This document shows positions 44,680 to 52,579 of a DNA stretch of 64,000 nucleotides, piece after piece. This DNA is from Porcincola intestinalis (lineage in GTDB: Bacteria > Bacillota > Clostridia > Lachnospirales > Lachnospiraceae), in NCBI RefSeq assembly GCF_009696445.1, contig NZ_VULZ01000005.1, positions 62,001 to 126,000 of the forward strand, written 5' to 3'. The notes under the pieces are model-generated. The model made no database searches and was not told the origin of the DNA. It was given only the letters and a program-made list of their open reading frames with translations. The number at the start of each line of letters is the position of its first letter. The first letter of the stretch is position 1. Position numbers and translations under genes: made by a program.

Positions 44680-45588
44680 ATGGAGGAAACCAGATTGGCC
44701 GGGAAATATGAGATCACTGGACACACAAGATTCGGAGGACTGCTCGGGTACCCTGTTGCGCACAGCATTTCACCGCAGATGCACAATTACAGTTTTCGCA
44801 GACTTGGAATTGATGCGGTCTACCTCTGCTTCAGTGTCCAGCCGGAGCAGCTTGGGGAAACGGTCCGGACATTCCGGAACCTGGACTGCTTCGGGTTCAA
44901 CCTGACGATGCCGGACAAGACGGCTGTGCTGGAATATCTCGATGAATTGTCCCCGGCGGCGCGGATGATCGGGGCTGTCAATACGGTTGTCAATGATCAT
45001 GGAAAGCTGACTGGTTATAATACGGACGGATTCGGATTCATGGAATCGTTGCGAAGGGCGGGAGTTCATGCAGCCGGGCAGGAGATGACACTTCTCGGGG
45101 CCGGCGGCGCAGGGAGCGCGATTGCCGTCCAGGCAGCGCTGGACGGGGTAAAAAAACTACACATTGCCAACAGGAAAAGCCGGTCCTTTCGCCATGCGGA
45201 GGTGCTGGCACAGGTTATCACAGAGAACACAGCCTGCAGGGCGGATGTCGTGGACCTGGAGGATGCACATGCAATCGGAGAGGCAATCGACGCCTCCGGC
45301 ATTCTTGCGAATGCGACTTCCGTCGGGATGAAGAAGCCGGACCTGCCTGCAGACGCAGAAAACCAGCTGCCGCTTCCAGATACAGGCTGCCTCCACGAAG
45401 GCTTAATCGTTGCCGATGTCATATACAATCCCAGACAGACCAGACTTCTCAGGGAAGCGCAGGCAAGAGGCTGCCAGACACTCAACGGAATGTATATGCT
45501 GCTGTACCAGGGCGCGGAGGCCTTTCGCCTGTGGACAGGGCAGGACATGCCCGTCCCTGAAGTTCGCCAGAAATATTTTGCCGTATAA
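44680..45588 (+). CDS. aroE: Shikimate dehydrogenase
   Basis: Protein of 302 residues from ATG 44680; a TTG at 44695 with GGAGG eight bases upstream may be the true start, as the ATG itself has no site. Shikimate-binding SISPQMHN, catalytic Lys80 (NLTMPDK) and Asp116 (NTDGFGF), and the NADP-binding GAGGAGSAI. It reduces 3-dehydroshikimate to shikimate. The stop codon lies inside the outer arm of the inverted-repeat element that separates it from aroD. Confidence 0.94.
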   Translation: MEETRLAGKYEITGHTRFGGLLGYPVAHSISPQMHNYSFRRLGIDAVYLCFSVQPEQLGETVRTFRNLDCFGFNLTMPDKTAVLEYLDELSPAARMIGAVNTVVNDHGKLTGYNTDGFGFMESLRRAGVHAAGQEMTLLGAGGAGSAIAVQAALDGVKKLHIANRKSRSFRHAEVLAQVITENTACRADVVDLEDAHAIGEAIDASGILANATSVGMKKPDLPADAENQLPLPDTGCLHEGLIVADVIYNPRQTRLLREAQARGCQTLNGMYMLLYQGAEAFRLWTGQDMPVPEVRQKYFAV

Positions 45589-45793
45589 GTCCGTCGCTTG
45601 TCCGTATGCCAGCGGCGTGCTTGCACGCCAGCTGGCATACGGACAAGCGACACCAGCAGGCATGAGCATGAAGCGGCGCAGCGCGGCGCGGGAATGCGAA
45701 TGCCTGCGAGCGCTGCGAAGCAGCGCGGAGGACTTATACGGCTGGGAAGTGGCGTGCTTGCACGCCAGCCGGCATACGGACAAGCGACACCAG
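45580..45793. repeat. Nested inverted/direct repeat element between aroE and aroD
   Basis: About 214 bases built of repeats. Outer arms GCCGTATAAGTCC (45580-45592) and GGACTTATACGGC (45730-45742) are perfect inverted copies. Inside, 45593-45613 and 45631-45651 are perfect 21-base inverted copies surrounding GGCGTGC-TT-GCACGCC (45614-45629), giving a 28-pair near-perfect hairpin with one unpaired A. The segment 45614-45656 is repeated directly at 45751-45793 with one mismatch (T45633/C45770). A further small hairpin GCGCTGC-GAA-GCAGCGC lies at ~45710-45726. The aroD ribosome site begins right after the element. Confidence 0.9.
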
Positions 45794-45805
45794 AGGAACT
45801 ATATT

Positions 45806-46603
45806 ATGATGGAAATGATATCTGAACTGAACAATCTTTCTGAGAGCAGGATCGTGCCGGTACAGGTCCGCGGTCTCATGCTCGGTGACGGCGTGCCGAA
45901 GATCTGTGTCCCGGTTGTCGCGTCAGACCCGGAACAGCTGGAGAAGGCATTGACCCGGCTCGAAGGGATCCGGGATTTCTATGATCTTGTTGAGCTCCGG
46001 GCGGACATCTGTCCGTTCGGTGGGACCCGGGAGCTATCTGAGAGCCTTCGGCGCCTGCGGAAGGCGGTCGGGGACAAGCCGATCCTGTTTACATTCCGGA
46101 CGAAGGAGGAAGGCGGAAACAGAGAAGTGTCCTTCGACTCATACAGGGAGATGAATCTGTGCGCCGCTCAGGAGGGAGCTGATTTGGTCGATCTTCAGCT
46201 TTCAATGATGGAGGGGGACAGGATGAGCCTGCTTTCCGACATCCATGGACGTGGCGCACGCGTGATTGGATCGTTCCATGACTTCCACGGAACGCCCCCG
46301 GCGGATGAACTGGTGAAAAAGATGGCGGGGATGCAGATGGCCGGGTTTGACATTACAAAGATTGCTGTTATGCCGAAAGACCGGGAGGATGTGCTCGAGC
46401 TTTTGTTTGCCAGCGTCCAGATGCAGGAGGAGTGGGCCGACCGGCCCTTCATCACAATGTCAATGGGAAGCCTTGGAAGCATGACAAGAGTCTGCGGGAC
46501 TTTCTCGGGAAGCTGCATCACATTCGGGACAATCGGAGGGGAATCTGCACCTGGGCAGCTGAAGGCGGAGGTGCTGAGGACCGTCCTGCCTTCGCTTCTA
46601 TAA
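45806..46603 (+). CDS. aroD: 3-dehydroquinate dehydratase, type I
   Basis: Protein of 265 residues from ATG 45806, with AGAGGA eight to ten bases upstream at the edge of the repeat element; the open frame continues into the element but that part is not conserved protein. Schiff-base Lys185 (DITKIAVMP) and His158 (GSFHDF) are in place, with VELRADI and FTFRTKEEGG. It dehydrates 3-dehydroquinate to 3-dehydroshikimate, the substrate of AroE next door. A strong terminator follows. Confidence 0.95.
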   Translation: MMEMISELNNLSESRIVPVQVRGLMLGDGVPKICVPVVASDPEQLEKALTRLEGIRDFYDLVELRADICPFGGTRELSESLRRLRKAVGDKPILFTFRTKEEGGNREVSFDSYREMNLCAAQEGADLVDLQLSMMEGDRMSLLSDIHGRGARVIGSFHDFHGTPPADELVKKMAGMQMAGFDITKIAVMPKDREDVLELLFASVQMQEEWADRPFITMSMGSLGSMTRVCGTFSGSCITFGTIGGESAPGQLKAEVLRTVLPSLL

Positions 46604-46690
46604 GGAAGATGCGATCTGAATCCTGTCTTCTCAAGGAACCCAGGGAAAACGTCAGTCACTTGACGACAGAAAGAGGACAGCAGGGAAAAA

Positions 46691-46728
46691 GGGCGACACT
46701 CCGGAGAGTTTGTCGCCCTTTTTTTTTC
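46691..46728 (+). terminator. Rho-independent terminator after aroD
   Basis: GGGCGACA (46691-46698), a loop containing ACTCCGGAGAGT-like inner pairing, TGTCGCCC (46711-46718), then a run of ten T. Confidence 0.95.
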
Positions 46729-46832
46729 ATGCCTGAAAGGTTGTATTTTGCAAATACAAGACCCTTCCCGTACACTTTCACCTGACAGACGGAGTATGCC
46801 TGATCAACAGACAGCATTTGGGAGGTAGATGT

Positions 46833-47405
46833 TTGAGTATCGCGGAGATTCTTCTCGTGGTTGCGGGATTATCAATCAATGTATTCCTGATCTCCCAGAA
46901 AGACGGAGCAATGATCCGGCGCATCAGGCCGGGAAGCCTGCTGATGCTCTGCGTCTTTTTCTTTGTGTTTGAAAGCCTGTCGATGCTTGCGGGCTTCAGA
47001 CTGACAAGGATTACGTTCTTCAGGAATTCTTCATCTACAGATCTGAAGAAGTTCTGTTACTTCTGTGCAGTTGTCCTGTTTCTGATCATCGCCGCCTACA
47101 TGCTTTTTAAGGCATTTACGGAGCGGGAGATCGACGAACACCTGACGGAGATTTCCATCACAAGAACGATTCTCCAGGCCATCGGGGTCGCAGTGTTCGC
47201 ATTCATCTGCGGTATCGGGTGGGGCTTTATCGGCCACAATATCTACCTGGCAACCGGTGTTCTGGCGGCAGCGACCGTTATCGCGGTTTTTTCAGGGATC
47301 TATATGGGCTACAGGGATGGCTGCAGGTACAGAAAAGGCTTCTTTGCAGTCGGAGGCTCCTGCCTTCTGTTTGTCGGGGTTGAAATCCTTGTGCGGTACT
47401 TTTAA
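46833..47405 (+). CDS. MntP-like membrane protein lacking the conserved acidic residues
   Basis: Protein of ~190 residues from TTG 46833, preceded by GGGAGG. About six membrane helices in two halves. The overall pattern follows the MntP/YebN manganese exporter family (AGLSINVFLISQKDGA for the usual LSMDAFAVS-G; the ending IYMGYRDGCRYRKGFFAVGG with GVEIL). The aspartate of the first SxD motif is Asn here (SIN), and I see no Asp in the matching place of the second half (LQAIGVAVFAF). Either a distant relative with other work or an inactive copy. It is a single gene between terminator and radical SAM gene. Confidence 0.55.
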   Translation: MSIAEILLVVAGLSINVFLISQKDGAMIRRIRPGSLLMLCVFFFVFESLSMLAGFRLTRITFFRNSSSTDLKKFCYFCAVVLFLIIAAYMLFKAFTEREIDEHLTEISITRTILQAIGVAVFAFICGIGWGFIGHNIYLATGVLAAATVIAVFSGIYMGYRDGCRYRKGFFAVGGSCLLFVGVEILVRYF

Positions 47406-47483
47406 CGGTCCGCTTTTCGGAACCTGGCACTGCATCAGATGACGGCGCGGTGCTCGTTGTATTTTATTTGGGAGGGGTACAAA

Positions 47484-48920
47484 ATGGCCAGTTTTACACA
47501 CAAAGCAGCACGGCTTGCATTCAGCAAGGCTCTTGATGTCATGCTTGACAGAGTTTACAAAGACCGTGAGAAGGGACTTACGGATGCGCTGAACGTGATT
47601 GAGAAGTTCGCGCCGGATACATTTTCAAAAGAAACCTATGCGATGTTCCGCAAGTTTCTTACCGATCCGAATGAAAAGTGGAACCAGTACCTGAACAAGC
47701 TGATCGACGAGCTGGATCCGAATGTTCTGAAGATGACACTGCTCAACTTGGTGTTTGAGGCGATGATCAACGGAACCAAGACCATCCGCGCAAACCGTGA
47801 GAAATACGGCTGCAATATCCCGTGGCTGATCCTGATGGATCCGACCTCTGCCTGCAACCTGCACTGCACTGGCTGCTGGGCGGCCGAGTATGGCCACAAG
47901 CTGAACCTGAGCTTCGAGGACCTGGACCGCATCGTCACGCAGGGCAAGGAGCTTGGCGTATACTTTTACATGTTCACAGGCGGCGAGCCGCTTGTCCGCA
48001 AGGCAGACATCCTGAAGCTCTGCAAAAAGCACCATGACTGTGAGTTCCACGCCTACACGAACGGAACTCTGATCGATGATGAGTTCGCGGAGGAGGTCCG
48101 CAAGGTCGGAAACCTGAGCTTCTCCATTTCCCTGGAAGGCTTCTCCGAGGTCAATGATCTTCGCCGCGGCGATGGTGTCTTTGCGCGTGTCATGAAGGCG
48201 ATGGATATTCTGAAGGCGCATGGCTGCTTCTTCGGGACATCGATCTGCTACACAGCAAAGAATCTCGAGACAGTCACATCCGACGAATTCCTGGATATGG
48301 AGATTGAGAAGGGCGTCCGTTTCAGCTGGTACTTCCATCTGATGCCGGTTGGCATGAAGGCAGCACCGGACCTGATGCCGAGCCCGGAGCAGCGTGAATA
48401 CATTTATCACAGAATCCGTGAGATCCGTGCCAACAAGGGCGGCAAGATGATCTACACGATGGATTTCCAGAATGACGGCGAGTTTGTCGGAGGCTGCATT
48501 GCCGGCGGAAGAAACTATTTCCACATCAATGCAAATGGAGATGCAGAGCCTTGTGTTTTCATCCACTACTCTGATTCGAACATCCATGAGAAGTCTGTTC
48601 TGGAATGCCTGCAGTCCCCGCTGTTCATGCAGTACCGGGCACATCAGCCGTTCAACAAGAACATGCTTCGCCCGTGCCCGATGCTGGAGAACCCGGGTGT
48701 GCTGACTCAGATGGTCAATAAATCCGGAGCGCACTCCACGGATCTTCAGGAGCCGGAGAGCGCAGAGCATCTCTGCGGAAAGTGTGTGGACTATGCGAAG
48801 GCCTGGAAGCCGGTGGCAGACAAGCTCTGGGCACAGACCGATTACCATCCGCACAAATATGAGAACTGGGCAGGGTTCAGTCAGAAGGATGCTTCCGGAG
48901 CTGAAGCGTCCAGAAGCTAA
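47484..48920 (+). CDS. Radical SAM protein with C-terminal cysteine-rich (SPASM-like) region
   Basis: Protein of 478 residues from ATG 47484 with GGGAGGGG upstream. An N-terminal helical region (~1-110) precedes the Fe4S4 site C-x3-C-x2-C at Cys124, Cys128 and Cys131 (CNLHCTGC), then YMFTGGEPL and the barrel. The C-terminal part has further cysteines (GGCIAGG, AEPCVFIHY, RPCPMLENPG, CGKCVDYAKAW), suggesting an auxiliary cluster. It is a radical enzyme of unknown substrate. A lipid kinase gene follows 264 bases downstream. Membrane-lipid radical SAM enzymes exist in related Clostridia, so a lipid substrate is possible, but the sequence does not prove it. Confidence 0.85.
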   Translation: MASFTHKAARLAFSKALDVMLDRVYKDREKGLTDALNVIEKFAPDTFSKETYAMFRKFLTDPNEKWNQYLNKLIDELDPNVLKMTLLNLVFEAMINGTKTIRANREKYGCNIPWLILMDPTSACNLHCTGCWAAEYGHKLNLSFEDLDRIVTQGKELGVYFYMFTGGEPLVRKADILKLCKKHHDCEFHAYTNGTLIDDEFAEEVRKVGNLSFSISLEGFSEVNDLRRGDGVFARVMKAMDILKAHGCFFGTSICYTAKNLETVTSDEFLDMEIEKGVRFSWYFHLMPVGMKAAPDLMPSPEQREYIYHRIREIRANKGGKMIYTMDFQNDGEFVGGCIAGGRNYFHINANGDAEPCVFIHYSDSNIHEKSVLECLQSPLFMQYRAHQPFNKNMLRPCPMLENPGVLTQMVNKSGAHSTDLQEPESAEHLCGKCVDYAKAWKPVADKLWAQTDYHPHKYENWAGFSQKDASGAEASRS

Positions 48921-49076
48921 GACGGGATGCAGAACCTGCGGCTTGCATTCATCATTCAAAAGCTTTACACTATCGTTACATATTGGTCAGGTAGATGCCG
49001 GAGAGACTCCGCAGGCTGCATGAGGCAGCGAGGGAGAGACGGCGGGGCGGGTGTGCTGCGATCGTGAATATCAGAA

Positions 49077-49105
49077 GGCGCCTTACGGGATATCCGGAAG
49101 GCGCC
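49077..49105 (+). other. Hairpin between the radical SAM and lipid kinase genes
   Basis: GGCGCCTT (49077-49084) pairs with AAGGCGCC (49098-49105), with a further CGG/CCG inside. No T-run follows. The rest of the 264-base gap shows no gene. Confidence 0.5.
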
Positions 49106-49184
49106 CTCTGCGTATGTGGCGTGTTCAGGCGGAGAGCAGACAAGGTCAGTATCCGATTACAGAGCGGCAGGGAGGTTTTCTGCG

Positions 49185-50093
49185 ATGAAGAGAATGCTGT
49201 TTATCTACAATCCGAGATCCGGGAAGGGTGTTGTACGGGATCAGCTGTCCTATATTCTGGAGGAGTTTTCAAGGGATGACTATGAGATTGTCGTGCATCC
49301 GACCATTGAACCGAAGGATGCGACACGTATAACGCAGGAGTTCGGGGATGCATTTGACCTGATTGTCTGCAGCGGTGGGGACGGAACGCTGGATGAGGTG
49401 GTGACCGGGATGCAGACAGGACGGTTCACGCGTCCGCTTGGCTATATTCCGGCCGGCAGCACAAACGATTATGCACAGAGTCTGGGTATCCCGAAACAGA
49501 TGAGAAAGGCTGCCCGATCGATTATGAACGGAACGGTTTACCAGTGTGATCTCGGCCGGCTTGATGACAGCTATTTTGTCTATGTGGCGGCATTCGGAGC
49601 GTTTGTGGAGGTATCCTATGACACCCCGCAGGATATGAAAAATCTGCTCGGCCATGCGGCTTATGTGATCCGCGGCATGCAGAGCCTGAATAACCTGAAG
49701 GCGTATCACCTCCGGTACGAGAGCCGGGAAATGTCCGGGGAGGGGGACTTCCTTCTCGGGATGATCACAAACTCCGACTCCGTCGGCGGATTCAAGGGGA
49801 TCACAGGGCGTGATGTGACACTCAATGACGGGGTCTTTGAGGTGGTCCTGTTTCACTCGCCGGCACTGGCGGTTGAGTACCCTGCCATGATCAACAGCGT
49901 CCTGAACAAGACACCGAACAAAAATATCACGTATTTCAAGACATCGAAGCTGGAGATCTGGTTCGACGAACCGGTTTCCTGGACGCGGGACGGGGAGTTC
50001 GGAGGGAAACGGAAACACGCAGTAATTGAGAACATTCCCAGGGCGATTCCAATCATCGTCCCCGGGAATGATGACCTGAAGACGGCGGAGTGA
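49185..50093 (+). CDS. Diacylglycerol kinase-family lipid kinase
   Basis: Protein of 302 residues from ATG 49185, with GGAGG about nine bases upstream. DagK/YegS-type catalytic domain: FIYNPRSGKG at 6-15, the nucleotide motif CSGGDGTLDEV, IPAGSTNDYAQSLG, and the C-terminal beta domain with NDGVFEVVLF. It phosphorylates diacylglycerol or a related lipid at the inner membrane surface, returning it to phospholipid synthesis. A terminator follows directly. Confidence 0.9.
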   Translation: MKRMLFIYNPRSGKGVVRDQLSYILEEFSRDDYEIVVHPTIEPKDATRITQEFGDAFDLIVCSGGDGTLDEVVTGMQTGRFTRPLGYIPAGSTNDYAQSLGIPKQMRKAARSIMNGTVYQCDLGRLDDSYFVYVAAFGAFVEVSYDTPQDMKNLLGHAAYVIRGMQSLNNLKAYHLRYESREMSGEGDFLLGMITNSDSVGGFKGITGRDVTLNDGVFEVVLFHSPALAVEYPAMINSVLNKTPNKNITYFKTSKLEIWFDEPVSWTRDGEFGGKRKHAVIENIPRAIPIIVPGNDDLKTAE

Positions 50094-50134
50094 CCTGTTC
50101 CGGATTCGGTTTGAACCAGGTAAAGAACTGTCAA

Positions 50135-50164
50135 GGCGGCATGCGACGGCATGCCGCCTTTTTT
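50135..50164 (+). terminator. Rho-independent terminator after the lipid kinase
   Basis: GGCGGCATGC (50135-50144), loop GACG, GCATGCCGCC (50149-50158), then six T. Confidence 0.95.
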
Positions 50165-50219
50165 GAAGACGACCGTTTCCGAAACAACGATAACATTGCG
50201 AGAAACGTGATATCCATTA

Positions 50220-50248
50220 TTGAAAATAGACAAAAGATAGAGTATGAT
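50220..50248 (+). promoter_or_regulatory. Promoter of the xylB operon
   Basis: TTGAAA at 50220-50225, a 17-base spacer and TATGAT at 50243-50248. The leader to xylB is about 85 bases. Confidence 0.75.
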
Positions 50249-50339
50249 AAGGACAAATGTGGAACCAGTACGGACAACATGAGGGCGCAAATGCTTAAAT
50301 ATGTACGTACAAATAGACGGAAAGCGGAAAGGAGATAAG

Positions 50340-51818
50340 ATGCTGTACATCGGAATCGACCTTGGCACGTCGGCTGTCAAGCTGCTGCTGATGAATTCCG
50401 GGGGCGAAATTGTCAGGATCGTATCAAAGGAATACGGCCTTTCATTTCCTCACCCGGGATGGTCGGAGCAGAATCCGGAGGACTGGTACACACAGTCCAT
50501 GGAAGGCGTAAAGGAACTGCTCGAGGGGCAGGATAAGAGTCAGGTGGCGGGCATCAGCTTCGGCGGCCAGATGCACGGACTCGTGATGCTTAATGAGAAA
50601 GATCAGGTCATCCGCCCGGCGATCCTGTGGAACGATGGGCGTACGACAAAGGAGACCGACTATCTGAACGAGGTAATCGGCAGAAAGAAGCTTGAGCAGT
50701 ATACCGCCAACATCGCATTCGCCGGCTTCACAGCACCGAAGATTCTGTGGGTGAAGGAGCATGAGCCGGAGAACTTCGCAAGATGCAGGAAAATCATGCT
50801 GCCGAAGGATTACCTGGCTTACCGCCTGACGGGTGTATTCTCGACAGACTATTCCGATGCATCCGGCATGCTGCTTCTGGATGTGGCGCATAAGTGCTGG
50901 TCGGCCGACATGTGCAGAATCTGCGGCATTTCAGAGGAGATGCTGCCCCGGCTTTATGAAAGCTATGAGAAGACGGGCTGCGTGAAGAGAGAGGTTGCAC
51001 AGGAACTTGGCATTCCGGAAAGCACAGTTGTTGCAGCCGGAGCGGGGGACAATGCCGCCTCCGCTGTCGGGACCGGGACCGTCGGGGAAGGAAGGTGCAA
51101 CATTTCGCTCGGAACGAGCGGAACACTGTTTATCTCCGCGGATCATTTCGTCAGCATGAACGGACAGAATGCGGTCCATGATTTCGCACATGCGGACGGA
51201 AGCTTCCATCTGATGGGCTGCATGCTCTCGGCTGCCTCCTGCAACAAGTGGTGGACGGAGCAGATTCTTCATACGAAGGATTACCCGGCAGAGCAGGCAG
51301 AGATTACAGATGACCGACTGGGCGGGAATCACGTCTTCTATCTGCCGTACCTGATGGGCGAGCGTTCCCCGCTGAATGACCCGCTTGCGAGAAGCACCTT
51401 CATCGGGATGACCATGGACACCACGCGCGCGGATATGACGCAGGCGATGCTGGAGGGTGTTGCCTTCGGCCTGAGGGATTCCCTCGAGATTGCGAGAAGT
51501 CTGGGCATCTCCGTCACGAAGAGCACGATCGTCGGAGGCGGATCGAAGAGCCCGCTCTGGAGAAAGATTGTCGCAAATGTCTGTAATCTGACGCTTGAGA
51601 TTCCGGAGAGTGTCGAAGGACCGTCCATGGGCGGCGCGATGCTGGCAGCAGTTGCCTGCGGGGAATACCCGGATGTCAGGACGGCATGTGAGAAGATCGT
51701 CCGGATCAGCAGGACGGAGGAGCCGGATCCGGAGCTTGTCCGGAAGTACGAGGAAAAGTATCAGCAGTTCAGACAGATTTATCCGGCGCTGAAGGAGTTG
51801 TTTCCAAAGCTTCAGTGA
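50340..51818 (+). CDS. xylB: Xylulokinase
   Basis: Protein of 492 residues from ATG 50340, with AAAGGAG upstream. FGGY kinase: YIGIDLGTSAVKLLL at the N-terminus, HPGWSEQNPEDWY, GGQMHGLVML, RPAILWNDGR, LPKDYLAYRLTG, GAGDNAASAVGTG, SLGTSG and FLPYLMGERSPLNDP-type motifs, all matching XylB. It phosphorylates D-xylulose (or a close ketopentose) to the 5-phosphate for the pentose phosphate pathway. It heads an operon with a DUF4867 protein and a fucose-isomerase-family isomerase. Confidence 0.92.
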   Translation: MLYIGIDLGTSAVKLLLMNSGGEIVRIVSKEYGLSFPHPGWSEQNPEDWYTQSMEGVKELLEGQDKSQVAGISFGGQMHGLVMLNEKDQVIRPAILWNDGRTTKETDYLNEVIGRKKLEQYTANIAFAGFTAPKILWVKEHEPENFARCRKIMLPKDYLAYRLTGVFSTDYSDASGMLLLDVAHKCWSADMCRICGISEEMLPRLYESYEKTGCVKREVAQELGIPESTVVAAGAGDNAASAVGTGTVGEGRCNISLGTSGTLFISADHFVSMNGQNAVHDFAHADGSFHLMGCMLSAASCNKWWTEQILHTKDYPAEQAEITDDRLGGNHVFYLPYLMGERSPLNDPLARSTFIGMTMDTTRADMTQAMLEGVAFGLRDSLEIARSLGISVTKSTIVGGGSKSPLWRKIVANVCNLTLEIPESVEGPSMGGAMLAAVACGEYPDVRTACEKIVRISRTEEPDPELVRKYEEKYQQFRQIYPALKELFPKLQ

Positions 51819-51860
51819 CGGAAGGCGTGGGAAACGAGACCGCGCGGAAAGGAGTACAGA

Positions 51861-52481
51861 ATGAAAATCTATGAGATCACGGATCCGGAATTCGCAGCCT
51901 ATGGCAGAATTCTGGGAGGCGTGGATCTGACCGGGATGGTGGAAGCCCTGAAGAAGACGCCGTGTCCGGAGGACGGCACCATCTATGTGCCGGGAGATCC
52001 GGAGCTGGAGAAGCTCCCGGAGGCGGCGGAGATCCAGTCAAAGCTGTACGGAGAGCTGCCGGTGCAGATCGGCTACTGCAACGGGCACAATCATAAGCTC
52101 AATGCGCTGGAGTATCACAGAAGCTCCGAGCTCAATCTTGGCGCCGACGAGTTTTATCTGATTCTTGGGAAACAGACAGATATCACGCCGGACGGCACCT
52201 TCGATACATCTACCTGCAAGGTCTTCCGTGCGCCGGCAGGTGTCCCGGTAGAGGTTTACGCGACGACGCTTCATTATGCGCCGTGCAATAAAAAGAAGGA
52301 AGGCTTCCGTGTGCTGGTCGTTCTTCCGAAGGGCACAAACACGGAGCTTTCAGGCACGCACAGCGGCGGGGAAGACGGACATCTGACGGCTGTCAACAAA
52401 TGGCTGCTGGGACATCCGGAGGGCGGACTGCCGGAAGGAAGTCCGATGGGACTTGTCGGAGAAAATCTGACGGTCGAATAA
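51861..52481 (+). CDS. DUF4867 family protein (cupin-like, sugar isomerase operon)
   Basis: Protein of 206 residues from ATG 51861, preceded by AAAGGAG. Contains GYCNGHNHKLNALEYHRSSE, a His-rich stretch with a Glu typical of a cupin-type metal site, then LGADEFYLILGKQ and HYAPCNKKKEGFRVLVVLPKG. The family occurs beside sugar isomerases and kinases, and its reaction is not established; a sugar epimerase/mutarotase-like or lyase role is possible. The family name is from recognition of the sequence pattern, not a search. Confidence 0.75.
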   Translation: MKIYEITDPEFAAYGRILGGVDLTGMVEALKKTPCPEDGTIYVPGDPELEKLPEAAEIQSKLYGELPVQIGYCNGHNHKLNALEYHRSSELNLGADEFYLILGKQTDITPDGTFDTSTCKVFRAPAGVPVEVYATTLHYAPCNKKKEGFRVLVVLPKGTNTELSGTHSGGEDGHLTAVNKWLLGHPEGGLPEGSPMGLVGENLTVE

Positions 52482-52579
52482 TCAGGTGGAAAGCAGCGCT
52501 GCAGGCCGGTATCCGGCTCATGAACAGCTGCAGGTATTCATATCCATACACGTATCTTTTTATCAAGGAGGAACACAAA

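Noticed and set aside
45580-45793. Integron attC site or CRISPR array
   Set aside because: No integrase or cas genes and no regularly spaced identical repeats; the structure is two nested inverted repeats plus one partial direct copy.
45410-45805. N-terminal extension of AroD through the repeat element and into aroE
   Set aside because: The frame is merely open; the translated palindrome is low-complexity, and AroD homology starts at 45806 with a ribosome site just before it.
50185-50215. Catabolite-responsive (cre) site upstream of xylB
   Set aside because: Only one half (CGATAACA) resembles the consensus; the other half has three or more mismatches.
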